In this document: positions 1 to 6,790 of the stretch, in pieces
How the letters are laid out: every line of letters starts with the position of its first letter
Position numbering within the stretch: position 1 is the first letter of the stretch
Assembly (NCBI GenBank): GCA_025458755.1
Contig: JALORT010000006.1
Span: forward strand, 1-15,399
Length of the DNA stretch: 15,399 nucleotides
Reading direction: 5' to 3'
Source of the DNA: Methylotetracoccus sp.
GTDB taxonomy: Bacteria > Pseudomonadota > Gammaproteobacteria > Methylococcales > Methylococcaceae
The notes under the pieces: generated by a model
What the model was told of the DNA's origin: nothing
The model's input: the letters and a program-made list of their open reading frames with translations, nothing else
Database searches by the model: none
Position numbers and translations under genes: made by a program

Positions 1-2
1 GT

Positions 3-1007
3 TTGGGCCATGATACGGTGCTCTGCAACGCCGCCGGCGGCGCGCTGCATCAGCGCCTGCGCGGCAGGATCACCTCGGTTTTTCCCTCGACGACTGCCGC
101 TGCGGTCACCAGCTTTTTGACCGGGGTTGCACCTCAGCAGCACGGGTTGACCGGCTGGTTCATGTACTTTCGCGAGCTGGCGGGCGTCTTTGCGGTTCTT
201 CCGGGCAAGCCCCGCTGCGGAGGTGTCACTTTCAGCCGCTGCGGCATTGATCCGCGCAAGGTTTTCGCTGCCGCGCCGGTTTTCGATGCGCTGCCCGGCG
301 GAAGCATCATCGTGACGCCGCGCCGGATCGCGCAGTCCGACTACAACCTCGCGCACCGGGGCAAGGCTGAACTGCGGTGTTTCGACTCGCTCGACGAGTT
401 TTTCCTGACCACGGCCAGGGCAGTGCGGGAGCCGGCCGAGGGTCTCCAGTTCATTTACGCCTACTGGCCCGATCTCGACTCGTTGGGGCATGAGTATGGC
501 ATCCACAGCACGGAAACCCTTTCGCATCTCGGGCAGATTGATGAGCGGTTCGGGCGATTTTGTCGCCAACTGTCCGGAAGCGACACGCTGGTCGTTTTAA
601 CCGCCGACCACGGGATGATCGACACCGACGAGGACCATTCAATCGAACTGGCGGATCATCCGGAGCTGGCGGCGTGTCTTCTGCTTCCGCTGTGCGGAGA
701 GCGCCGCGCCGCCTATTGTTACGTCCGAAACGGCCGGGCTGACGCGTTCGAATCCTACCTGAATTCCGAACTAGCCCACGCCGTGGACTGGGTGAGCAGC
801 CGGGAGCTCGTGGACCGCGGCGCGTTCGGTCGGGGCTATGCCCATCCGCGCCTGACTGAGCGGATCGGCGATTATGTCCTGTTGATGAAAGGCCGCTACA
901 TTTTGAGCGATTGGCTCCCCTCGGAACAGCGCTTCTATCATATCGGTGTCCACGGAGGGGTCAGCGAATCCGAGATGTACGTGCCGGTGGTGATAGCGTC
1001 GCTGTGA
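3..1007 (+). CDS. Alkaline-phosphatase-superfamily phosphodiesterase/pyrophosphatase, 5' truncated
   Basis: This is a metal-dependent phosphodiesterase or nucleotide pyrophosphatase-type hydrolase of the alkaline phosphatase superfamily (type I phosphodiesterase fold). The visible 334 residues show FPSTTAAA near residues 27-34, whose Thr is the expected nucleophile. They also show YWPDLDSLGHEYG (154-166, Asp and His metal ligands), TADHGMIDTD (200-209, the Asp-His metal pair) and a late HIGVHGG (313-319, the last metal His). The first in-frame start-like codon is a TTG at base 3, but the sequence begins as ...LGHD, which matches the family's usual DGxGxD N-terminal metal site with the first Asp cut off. 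The true start therefore probably lies left of the window. No signal peptide can be judged. The gene converges with the DUF882 gene. The substrate cannot be told from the sequence; the family is sure, the function broad. Confidence 0.85.
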   Translation: MGHDTVLCNAAGGALHQRLRGRITSVFPSTTAAAVTSFLTGVAPQQHGLTGWFMYFRELAGVFAVLPGKPRCGGVTFSRCGIDPRKVFAAAPVFDALPGGSIIVTPRRIAQSDYNLAHRGKAELRCFDSLDEFFLTTARAVREPAEGLQFIYAYWPDLDSLGHEYGIHSTETLSHLGQIDERFGRFCRQLSGSDTLVVLTADHGMIDTDEDHSIELADHPELAACLLLPLCGERRAAYCYVRNGRADAFESYLNSELAHAVDWVSSRELVDRGAFGRGYAHPRLTERIGDYVLLMKGRYILSDWLPSEQRFYHIGVHGGVSESEMYVPVVIASL

Positions 1008-1033
1008 CAACCACCGGATCGGGAAGGCGGCAT

Positions 1034-1091
1034 GAGGGGCCGTGATCTGCCGCGCGACTGGTCGTGACACGGCAAACGCCTCTGCCCCCTC
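1034..1091. terminator. Nested inverted repeats between convergent genes
   Basis: The gap between the convergent phosphodiesterase and DUF882 genes holds two interlocked inverted repeats. GCCGTG (1039-1044) pairs with CACGGC (1068-1073), and GAGGGG (1034-1039) pairs with CCCCTC (1086-1091). The two share one base, so they would be nested or alternative. There is no T-tract on either side. A role in ending transcription from both sides is inferred from position only. Confidence 0.3.
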
Positions 1092-1111
1092 AAATGTCGT
1101 GTGCCGGCAGG

Positions 1112-1699
1112 TTACCAGGCGCGGACGTCGCCCGTATCAAGATGGACGAAATTGGCCGCCGGATAATAACCAACGCCGCCGCGCTGCAGCGCGAGACCCA
1201 CTTTGCGGACTGTCCGCACACTGGCATCGCTCATGCGGATATCGATCGCCCTCCCCTGCATGTGCAGGCTGTGCTCGGCAACCCGATGACTCCTGCGGCG
1301 CAGCATGTGATTGGTTTCAGGAGCCCGGTAGCCGGAGATCACTTGAAAAGTCCCGTTGCTCCTGGTTAGCACGGAGACCGCGAAGAGAAGATCCAGCAAG
1401 GCGGGATCAATCGGGTGGACCTTGTTGGTGTGATGATCTCTCATGAACTCACTGAAGCGGCGCATGACGCGCGCATCGTACTGACTGTCGATGCAGCACG
1501 CGATCGTCAGTTCTTCATCCGTGTTGGGATTGAAAAAGTTGAGGAGACGTTCGCGGCTTAGGCTTCGGGTGAAGGCTTCCGCCGAAGGAACAAGCAGCGC
1601 GCCGGCCGCCGCGGCGCCGGTCCGCATGAGAAAAGTCCTCCTCGAGATGCCGGTTTTTTGCGCACGCGGCACTGCCTGCGAAGATTGGTCAGATCGCAT
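1112..1699 (-). CDS. Tat-exported DUF882 / YcbK-like murein endopeptidase (M15-type fold)
   Basis: This is a probable periplasmic zinc peptidase acting on peptidoglycan cross-links, related to E. coli YcbK/MepK. I place the start at the ATG at 1699 (195 aa): GGAGG lies 4 nt upstream, and the longer reading from 1768 only adds an unconserved stretch. Residues 19-24 are SRRTFL, a twin-arginine motif, followed by a hydrophobic Ala/Gly/Leu stretch and an SAEA cleavage site near 39-42. The mature domain has SGYRAPETN (122-130), SLHMQGRAID (144-153, His and Asp zinc ligands) and VHLD (185-188, the second His plus Asp), the D-Ala-D-Ala carboxypeptidase-like ligand set. Length fits the family. It stands alone, with a gene-free stretch upstream and a convergent gene downstream. 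The family call is firm; the bond cleaved is inferred from MepK. Confidence 0.85.
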   Translation of the reverse strand: MRSDQSSQAVPRAQKTGISRRTFLMRTGAAAAGALLVPSAEAFTRSLSRERLLNFFNPNTDEELTIACCIDSQYDARVMRRFSEFMRDHHTNKVHPIDPALLDLLFAVSVLTRSNGTFQVISGYRAPETNHMLRRRSHRVAEHSLHMQGRAIDIRMSDASVRTVRKVGLALQRGGVGYYPAANFVHLDTGDVRAW

Positions 1700-2129
1700 A
1701 AACCCTCCCATTGCTAATGCTAGCTTTGAGGCAGGGTGCGGAAAAAATCCCTTGACGTTACCCGTCAAACGTCGGGTAGGCCTGGTTGGCCAGGGTCTTT
1801 TTCGGCAGCCTGTCGTTCAAAAATGGAGCCGCGATGCGCCTCCCCCCATCACCAAAAACTCGAACTATAGCCGTTCCCGTAGCTTAAGATCAACCTCGGC
1901 TTTCGTTGTGAGCGGAACGAAAGCGACGGTCCCCACCCGCGCCGAGCGCTGCGGAGGCTCCGCTGACCGGCTTGTTCGGTGGAGCCCGAGTACCGCAGAG
2001 TGTGGCTGTCCCTGGACCCGGCCGGGCTCCTTTGAACGTAAGCAGAAGACTGGTCTGCACCGGCATGCGGCAGATCGCCATCGGCGGTGGTGTCGGTGAA
2101 ACTACCCAGGCAGCGAAAAGCCGTTCGCA
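1700..2129. other. Gene-free region between mtnC and the DUF882 gene
   Basis: I find no convincing gene here; the open frames are Arg/Pro/Ser-rich shadows without ribosome sites. Three structures stand out. GACGTT (1754-1759) pairs with AACGTC (1768-1773), just upstream of the DUF882 gene. CCTGG-TTGG-CCAGG (1781-1794) is followed by five Ts (1798-1802) and resembles a weak intrinsic terminator on the + strand. GGAGCC(CG) at 1981 can pair either with CGGGCTCC (2023-2030) or with GGCTCC near 1956, giving mutually exclusive hairpins. The DUF882 promoter should lie here on the - strand, but I see no good -35/-10 pair. Confidence 0.5.
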
Positions 2130-2813
2130 CTACAACCTTTCGTGGAACGTGATGGCGTCGAACCCCCCGACCTGGGGATGGGCGCTGGCTGGAAGCTCGG
2201 GACCGCGCACCACCTTGATGGTGACCATGCCCGCGGTGCGGGCGGCGTCGAGCTCCCCTTCGATGTCAGACAGAAACAGGATGACAGCCGGTTCCAGACC
2301 AATCATCGCGGCGATCTTGCGATACGCTCCGGGGTCCTGTTTGGGACCGACATGCGTGTCGAAATAGCCCGAGAACAACGCGGTCAGGTCACCGAACTGG
2401 GTATGGCCGAACAGCAGTTTTTGCGCGTAGACCGACCCCGAGGAGAAGACATACAGCCTCAGCCCGCGGTTTTTCCATGCGCGCAGCCGGCGCACCGCAT
2501 CTTCATGGATATGGCCGTGGAAATCACCGTGACGGTACCCTTCTTCCCAGATCAATCCCTGCAGTGACTTCAGTGGCGTGACTTTCCGGTCTTCATCGAT
2601 CCATCGGATCAGCACCTTGCACAATTCGGCATCTTCAAGAGATTCCCCAGCGATCATCTTGGCCTCGCTCAGGATCTTGCGGATTTCGGGTTCGGCCCCG
2701 TGCAATGCCACGAATTCAGTGATGCGCTCGCGCGCGTACGGAAAAAGTACGTCTTTGACGAACGAGATCGATGATGTCGTCCCTTCGATATCCGTCAGAA
2801 CGGCTTTGATCAT
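2130..2813 (-). CDS. mtnC: Enolase-phosphatase E1 (2,3-diketo-5-methylthio-1-phosphopentane phosphatase)
   Basis: This bifunctional HAD-family enzyme of methionine salvage enolises 2,3-diketo-5-methylthiopentyl-1-phosphate and then dephosphorylates it, giving the acireductone used by MtnD. In its 227 residues the HAD motif I is DIEGTTSS (8-15), with Asp8 as nucleophile and Glu10 in the second acidic position, as is characteristic of MtnC. Motif II is FSSGS (123-127), the motif III lysine is in VGPKQD (155-160, Lys158), and motif IV is SDIEGELDAA (182-191). Length is normal. It is the last gene of the mtnB-mtnD-mtnC operon; its ATG overlaps the mtnD stop by 4 nt (2810-2813), implying coupled translation. 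It acts in the cytoplasm with Mg2+. The assignment is secure. Confidence 0.96.
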   Translation of the reverse strand: MIKAVLTDIEGTTSSISFVKDVLFPYARERITEFVALHGAEPEIRKILSEAKMIAGESLEDAELCKVLIRWIDEDRKVTPLKSLQGLIWEEGYRHGDFHGHIHEDAVRRLRAWKNRGLRLYVFSSGSVYAQKLLFGHTQFGDLTALFSGYFDTHVGPKQDPGAYRKIAAMIGLEPAVILFLSDIEGELDAARTAGMVTIKVVRGPELPASAHPQVGGFDAITFHERL

Positions 2814-3370
2814 GAGTAATGGGCCACATAGGCCTCCAGCTTAGGGAAGCGTGCGGAGATGTCGTCACCGGTAAAATCGGCAACCCAGCCTTCAGGCGAA
2901 GTGAACAGGCGGATGCATTGTAGATACGGTGATTCTCCCATGTCGAACCAGTGTTTCACGCCGGCGGGCACGCTGATCAGGTCGCCTTGCTCGCACAGCA
3001 CGACATAGACGCGGTCGTTGGGATGAAGGTAGAACAGGCCTCGACCCTCGACGAAGCAGCGAACTTCGAAGTCCGAATGGACGTGTTCGTTCAAAAAGTT
3101 CGCCCGCAGTTCCGCCTTGTGCGGATGTGCGGCGTTGACGCTGATCACATCCGCAGATTGAAACCCATGCGCCGACTTCAGTTGTTCGATGGGAATCCGA
3201 TAGGCCTCCAAGATCGCGTCCGGGTCGGCCTCCGGCGGCAACGTGCAGTCCGTGACCCAGCGATCAAAAGTCACGCCGATGCGGCGCAGCGCGGACGAGA
3301 TCGCGTCGTGATCGCGAACGATTTCGGCGACCTGAGGTTGGCTTTCGGGATGAATCGTCAGTAGGCTCAT
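2810..3370 (-). CDS. mtnD: Acireductone dioxygenase
   Basis: This cupin metalloenzyme oxidises the acireductone made by MtnC. With Fe2+ it gives 4-methylthio-2-oxobutanoate, the methionine precursor; with Ni2+ it gives the off-pathway products methylthiopropionate, formate and CO (known for the family). The 186-residue protein carries the metal set exactly where expected: His96 and His98 in NEHVHSDFE, Glu102, and His140 in GVKHWFD. LYLHPND-like and ISVPAG segments (about 113-137) build the cupin barrel. It sits between mtnB and mtnC with a 4-nt overlap on each side (3367-3370 and 2810-2813), so the three enzymes should be made in fixed proportion. There is nothing odd in length or motifs. Confidence 0.97.
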   Translation of the reverse strand: MSLLTIHPESQPQVAEIVRDHDAISSALRRIGVTFDRWVTDCTLPPEADPDAILEAYRIPIEQLKSAHGFQSADVISVNAAHPHKAELRANFLNEHVHSDFEVRCFVEGRGLFYLHPNDRVYVVLCEQGDLISVPAGVKHWFDMGESPYLQCIRLFTSPEGWVADFTGDDISARFPKLEAYVAHYS

Positions 3371-4050
3371 GGCTTTCGTACTCCGTGCAGACGGATTTCA
3401 AGATCGAACAGGAATTCCAATGCCTCGACATGGCGGAGCGCATCACTCAAGGTGGCGCCCCACGTGTAAAAACCGTGGCCGGCGATAATATAGCCTCTGA
3501 CATCTCGGTGCATTTCCATGTATTCTTCAACACAGAGTGCGAGATGCGGAATGTTCTGGTCGTTCGGAAAGATCGGGATCACCACGCGCGCTTCGTGGGT
3601 TGTGACGCTGTCCAACGCTTTCAGCAGTTCATAATTTTCCAGCACGATCCGGTCGGGAAACAACCGGGAGGCGAGGGTGGAATTCGGCGAATGCGGATGC
3701 AGTACGGCGCCCACTTCGGGATAACGCCGGTAGATCGAGGTGTGCAGCAAGCTCTCCGCCGAAGGTTTACGCTCATCGAGCGCCCGCCCCTCTGCATCGA
3801 TAAGCATGATATCGCGTTCGGTCAGCTGGCCCTTGTGCGTGCCCGACACGGTAATTGCAATGCGGCCGTCCGGCAGCTTGACGGAGAAATTCCCGCTGGT
3901 GGCAGGGACCCAGCCGTGTGCACTGATATATCGCCCCGCCTCGATCAACTGCCGAGCGGCACGTGCCAGGTGTTGTTCGTTCAAACCAAGTGGCAATGGC
4001 AAATCAAGTGGGAGGCGTTCGATTGTAGTGGGGCCGGCGGATACACTCAA
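3367..4050 (-). CDS. mtnB: Methylthioribulose-1-phosphate dehydratase
   Basis: This zinc enzyme of the class II aldolase fold dehydrates 5-methylthioribulose-1-phosphate to the diketo substrate of MtnC. Key sequence: PATSGNFS (49-56), KPSAES (95-100, catalytic Glu), HPHSPNS (118-124, zinc His118 and His120) and GHGFYTWGAT (191-200, third zinc His). The start is uncertain. An in-frame stop at 4084-4086 excludes longer versions except from a CTG, and the first usual start is the TTG at 4050, with no clear Shine-Dalgarno. Further TTG codons follow at residues 14, 16 and 20, and conserved sequence begins near residue 26, so any of these is possible. First gene of the mtnBDC operon. MtnA and the MTA-cleaving enzyme are not in the window. 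Function is secure, start is not. Confidence 0.94.
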   Translation of the reverse strand: MSVSAGPTTIERLPLDLPLPLGLNEQHLARAARQLIEAGRYISAHGWVPATSGNFSVKLPDGRIAITVSGTHKGQLTERDIMLIDAEGRALDERKPSAESLLHTSIYRRYPEVGAVLHPHSPNSTLASRLFPDRIVLENYELLKALDSVTTHEARVVIPIFPNDQNIPHLALCVEEYMEMHRDVRGYIIAGHGFYTWGATLSDALRHVEALEFLFDLEIRLHGVRKP

Positions 4051-4089
4051 TCGCGATGGGTCACGCGTCAGCCTGGAGCGGGATCAGTC

Positions 4090-4114
4090 GGGCAACCCCA
4101 CTTTAGGGTTGCCC
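4090..4114. promoter_or_regulatory. 9-bp perfect inverted repeat between divergent mtnB and the 104-aa gene
   Basis: GGGCAACCC (4090-4098) and GGGTTGCCC (4106-4114) form a perfect 9-bp stem with a 7-nt loop. The flanking GTC (4087-4089) and GAC (4116-4118) add 3 more pairs around a bulged T. It lies 40 nt upstream of the mtnB TTG and 4 nt before the ATG at 4119. Its right arm contains AGGG, the only possible ribosome site for that ATG. There is no T-tract, so it is not a standard terminator. It could be a dimeric repressor site between divergent promoters, or an RNA hairpin controlling translation. Confidence 0.6.
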
Positions 4115-4118
4115 TGAC

Positions 4119-4433
4119 ATGACCGGCACCGTCGCGCCCTGGTATCGCATCCGCTTGTCCCGAGAAGAATACGATGCCGGGGAGTCCTTCCTCGTACAGG
4201 GAGTGTTTCAGGCCTCCTTCACCGCCCGGAACGGTCCGCGCGGTGCGGCGCTCTACGGAGCGTGGGACCGCGACGGATTCTTCTTCAACCTCTATTTCAC
4301 GCCGCAGACCCGCGCCTGCGCAAGAGCGCTGTTCCAAGCCTATTCGGCCGAACCCTGCGATCCGCCGCCGATCAGCCGCTTGGAGTTGATCTGGGGCGAC
4401 ACCACCCGGATCGCCCGAGGCGTCGAATTTTGA
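4119..4433 (+). CDS. Uncharacterised 104-aa protein
   Basis: I do not recognise this protein. It is probably real: it fills the gap between mtnB and the DUF5765 gene, is read divergently from mtnB, and has mixed composition with aromatic-rich stretches such as DGFFFNLYFTP (about 51-61). The N-terminal part (WYRIRLSREEYDAG) looks like a beta strand plus turn, and the C-terminal part like a short helix (ACARALFQAYSAE) followed by a strand. No signal peptide or membrane segment is seen, so a small cytoplasmic protein is likely. The ATG at 4119 is the first usable start, because an in-frame TAG lies at 4104-4106. The only candidate Shine-Dalgarno, AGGG at 4105-4108, is 10 nt upstream and lies mostly inside the right arm of the hairpin. 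Confidence 0.6.
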   Translation: MTGTVAPWYRIRLSREEYDAGESFLVQGVFQASFTARNGPRGAALYGAWDRDGFFFNLYFTPQTRACARALFQAYSAEPCDPPPISRLELIWGDTTRIARGVEF

Positions 4434-4450
4434 CGGCAACGGACCGACGC

Positions 4451-4492
4451 ACCGCCGGGCAGGATGTCGTCAAACCGCGTAAGCCCGGCGGT
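4451..4492. terminator. 10-bp perfect inverted repeat between convergent genes
   Basis: ACCGCCGGGC (4451-4460) is perfectly matched by GCCCGGCGGT (4483-4492) across a 22-nt loop. The repeat spans the junction of two convergent genes: the 104-aa gene stops at 4433 and the DUF5765 gene stops at 4470, so the right arm lies in the last codons of the latter. Position suggests termination or 3'-end protection of both transcripts. No T-tract follows on either strand, so intrinsic termination is unproven. Confidence 0.45.
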
Positions 4493-5216
4493 AACAGGGC
4501 CACGAGGCCACATGAAGATAACGCCGCACCGGTGACTTGATGACCGAGACGCATAGGGCGATCGAGAACAGGCACCACACTGCCGCGTATTCATTCGGGT
4601 TGCTGGTCAGGATATCCGACAGCAGCGGCCCGACCAAGTAATGAAAGCCCACGAATCGCCAAGAGCCGTAAATGATCGGCATCCAAAACGCGGTCAAGAT
4701 ATAGGTGAATCCATGCAGACCGTAGCGGAACCCCAGGGGGTTGTCCGGATAGTCGGACATTAAGCCGTTGAGCGGTAATTGCCAGGCAATATGCCAGTCT
4801 CCCGAAACGGAACACGCCTGGGCGCCGCAGAAGCCTTCATAGCCGACGATACACGTCCCGGCCCAGGCGAAAGGGTACATCTTCACCAACATCGCGACCG
4901 CACCGACCGCGCACACCGCATAGACGTAGGTGCTGATCCGGCGCTTGACGTGCTCGGGTATGAAATACATCCCGACCATGTTGACGAAAAACGGCTGAAA
5001 TGCGATGTGAAGATATCCGAACAGGGTCAATATCTGGTTCGGTGGCGCGTCGCACAGGTTGATGTACACATAGGTCGCGGCCTGCAGCAGCTCCATGCAG
5101 GCAAAATAGGTCAACGGGACCCACAGTTCTTTGGACTCGCCTTTGTAGGCGACGTAGCTTGCCGTCCCGAATCCGACCGTGGCCAGCACCGCCGACGCTT
5201 CACCGCTCCAACACAT
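4470..5216 (-). CDS. DUF5765-type multi-pass membrane protein
   Basis: This 248-residue membrane protein is of unknown function and resembles the DUF5765 family, recognised from memory by the N-terminal MCWS motif and overall pattern. Hydrophobic segments lie at about 5-22, 33-52, 65-86, 94-112, 168-185 and 212-228, suggesting six or seven passages. A loop at about 120-141 holds three Cys (122, 130, 135) with a GDWHIAWQLPLNG stretch; further Cys are at 2, 40, 55, 102, 215, 222 and 241. Two ATGs are adjacent (5219 and 5216). The GGAGG site is 3 nt from the first and 6 nt from the second, so I choose 5216, which also places the Cys at position 2. It follows phaR on the same strand after 229 nt and is probably transcribed separately. 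Cofactor and substrate are unknown. Confidence 0.75.
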   Translation of the reverse strand: MCWSGEASAVLATVGFGTASYVAYKGESKELWVPLTYFACMELLQAATYVYINLCDAPPNQILTLFGYLHIAFQPFFVNMVGMYFIPEHVKRRISTYVYAVCAVGAVAMLVKMYPFAWAGTCIVGYEGFCGAQACSVSGDWHIAWQLPLNGLMSDYPDNPLGFRYGLHGFTYILTAFWMPIIYGSWRFVGFHYLVGPLLSDILTSNPNEYAAVWCLFSIALCVSVIKSPVRRYLHVASWPCYRRAYAV

Positions 5217-5292
5217 CATGCACCTCCGGAAGTATTAACCTTATTATTTTGCCGGGGTGGGCCGGTTCCTCATGGACGAGCACAACCAGAGC

Positions 5293-5337
5293 GCCGCGGC
5301 TTGGCGCACAGACCGAATCTTGGCCGCCAAGCGCGGC
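5293..5337. terminator. 12-bp bulged inverted repeat downstream of phaR
   Basis: GCCGCGGCTTGGC (5293-5305) pairs with GCCAAGCGCGGC (5326-5337): 12 pairs with one bulged G and a 20-nt loop. The right part also contains a tight CTTGGC-C-GCCAAG dyad (5320-5332). It lies between the end of phaR and the DUF5765 gene, both on the - strand, so it could end the pha transcript or serve as an operator for the DUF5765 gene. There is no T-tract. Confidence 0.4.
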
Positions 5338-5445
5338 ATTATAAGCGGTGTTGAGGCATAATTTCGCGCCCGCGGCGAGACGCGACGAGAGAGAAGCAGT
5401 CAGTTCAACGCGCTGAGGTGGTCCGGGTCAACGGGGAGGGGCGCG

Positions 5446-5922
5446 TCACGGTTTGTCTTCCGTGCGCGCTTGAGGTCCGAGTCCATAACTGTTCAATGCG
5501 CTCTGCTGCAGATCCTGCCACAGGCGCACATTCTGCTGCGCCAGATCGGACAGCACCGAGAGCGGGCCTGTCTTGATCAAGCCTGCCATCTGTTCCTGCA
5601 TGAGCCGCTGCTGCTGCAGGAACAGTTCCAGGCTTTCCTTCAGATAGTTGCTCATGAACCCCTGCATCGCGTCCCCGTAGCTCCGGATGATCTGTTCGAG
5701 CACCTCGGTGCTAAAAAACGGCGACCCCTTGTCTTCTTCCTCAGTGATAATCTGCATCAGGATATTTCGGGTGATGTCGTCTTCGGTTTTGACATCGATC
5801 ACCCGAAACTTGATGCTGTCTTTGACTAGCGAACGAAGGTCTGCGAGGGTCACGTACTTGCTGACACCCGTGTCGTATAGGCGGCGATTCGGATATTTCT
5901 TGATGATGCGTTCGTCGTCCAT
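5446..5922 (-). CDS. phaR: PHA synthesis repressor PhaR
   Basis: PhaR is a small DNA-binding repressor that also binds PHA polymer. In characterised bacteria it represses phasin and synthesis genes until granules titrate it away. I start it at the ATG at 5922 (158 aa), 25 nt after the phaB stop, because the family begins with (x)IKKYPNRRLYDT, here residues 6-18; the longer frame from 5988 runs into phaB. The DNA-binding domain covers about 5-65 (VTLADLRSLVKDS, FRVIDVKTEDDITR). The second domain, about 68-110, is SPFFSTEVLEQIIRSYG followed by a helical Gln-rich part (FLQQQRLMQEQM) typical of polymer association. The Shine-Dalgarno is weak, so translation may be coupled to phaB. Last gene of phaP-phaA-phaB-phaR; probable targets are the TGC/GCA dyads upstream of phaP and phaE. 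Confidence 0.93.
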   Translation of the reverse strand: MDDERIIKKYPNRRLYDTGVSKYVTLADLRSLVKDSIKFRVIDVKTEDDITRNILMQIITEEEDKGSPFFSTEVLEQIIRSYGDAMQGFMSNYLKESLELFLQQQRLMQEQMAGLIKTGPLSVLSDLAQQNVRLWQDLQQSALNSYGLGPQARTEDKP

Positions 5923-5947
5923 CGGCAGCGGCTCTGCGTTCGATCGC

Positions 5948-6694
5948 CTAGCCCATGTGCTGGCCGCCGTTGATCGAGACGTCTGCACCTGTGATGAACG
6001 CGGATTCCTCGGCGGCGAGGAAGGCCACCAGGCGGGCGATCTCCGCCGGCTTGCCGAATCGGCCCACCGGAATCTCCGCGACGATCTTGGCGCGGTGTTC
6101 TTCGGGGACAGCCATAATCATCGGTGATTCGATGTAGCCCGGGGACACGGTGTTGCACGTCACGCCCTTCCGCGCGCCTTCACGGGCGACGGACATCGTG
6201 AAACCATGCATGCCGGCTTTGCTGGCGGCGTAGTTGGCTTGGCCGAATTGGCCTTTTTGTCCGTTGACCGAGGAGATGTTGACGATGCGGCCGAACCCGC
6301 GGTCCATCATGCCTTCGATCACACAGCGGGTCGTGTTGAATACACTGTCAAGGTTGGCGCTGAGGACGGCGCGCCACTGTTCGAAACTCATCTTGCGGAG
6401 CGCCGCGTCGCGGGTGATGCCGGCCGCGTTGACCAGCACCGACACCGGCCCGATCTCGTTTTCGATCTTCTTGAACGTTTTCTCGGTATCGTCAAAATCC
6501 GCCACATTGCAGCCGAGCGCATGCATCGTGTAGCCCTCGCTTTTTCGTGCCGCCTCCCAGTCATCGAGCCTGCAGTCCGGCATACCCGGAAGGCACAGAG
6601 CGACGACGCGACAGCCACTCGCGGCCAGGTGTTTGCAGATTTCCGTGCCGATGGTTCCGGTGCCGCCGGTGACGACGGCGATTCTTCCATTCAT
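5948..6694 (-). CDS. phaB: Acetoacetyl-CoA reductase (NADPH-type SDR)
   Basis: PhaB reduces acetoacetyl-CoA to (R)-3-hydroxybutyryl-CoA, the monomer used by PhaEC. It is a classical short-chain dehydrogenase of 248 aa. The cofactor-binding TGGTGTIG lies at 9-16, NAAG at 89-92, the catalytic Asn in SANLDSVFN (Asn114), the catalytic Ser in NISSVNGQ (Ser142), YAASK at 155-159 (Tyr155, Lys159), and PGYIESPM after the active site. The QKGQFGQANY stretch before the active Tyr is characteristic of PhaB rather than of the fatty-acid enzyme FabG. GAGG lies 8 nt upstream of the ATG. It is separated from phaA by 96 nt and followed 25 nt later by the PhaR start. Cytoplasmic, homotetrameric in the family. 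Confidence 0.95.
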   Translation of the reverse strand: MNGRIAVVTGGTGTIGTEICKHLAASGCRVVALCLPGMPDCRLDDWEAARKSEGYTMHALGCNVADFDDTEKTFKKIENEIGPVSVLVNAAGITRDAALRKMSFEQWRAVLSANLDSVFNTTRCVIEGMMDRGFGRIVNISSVNGQKGQFGQANYAASKAGMHGFTMSVAREGARKGVTCNTVSPGYIESPMIMAVPEEHRAKIVAEIPVGRFGKPAEIARLVAFLAAEESAFITGADVSINGGQHMG

Positions 6695-6790
6695 TTTGGG
6701 TTCCTCGAATCCAGAAAAAACAGCGAATGTTAAGCGTTCGAAAAGGTGTGAGTCGGGGGCGGCAGCCTGGCCGCGCCCGCGCCGGATGAT

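Noticed and set aside
1781..1802. CCTGG-TTGG-CCAGG hairpin with five Ts as a + strand terminator
   Set aside because: No + strand gene ends upstream of it, and the stem is only 5 bp, so I do not call a terminator or an antisense RNA from it.
1491..2099. 202-residue + strand open frame across the DUF882 5' region
   Set aside because: Its composition is Arg/Ser/Pro-rich without family resemblance, and half of it is opposite the well-supported DUF882 gene.
5923..5988. Longer N-terminus for PhaR from 5988
   Set aside because: The extra 22 residues overlap the end of phaB and are unlike the family, which starts just before the IKKYPNRRLYDT block.
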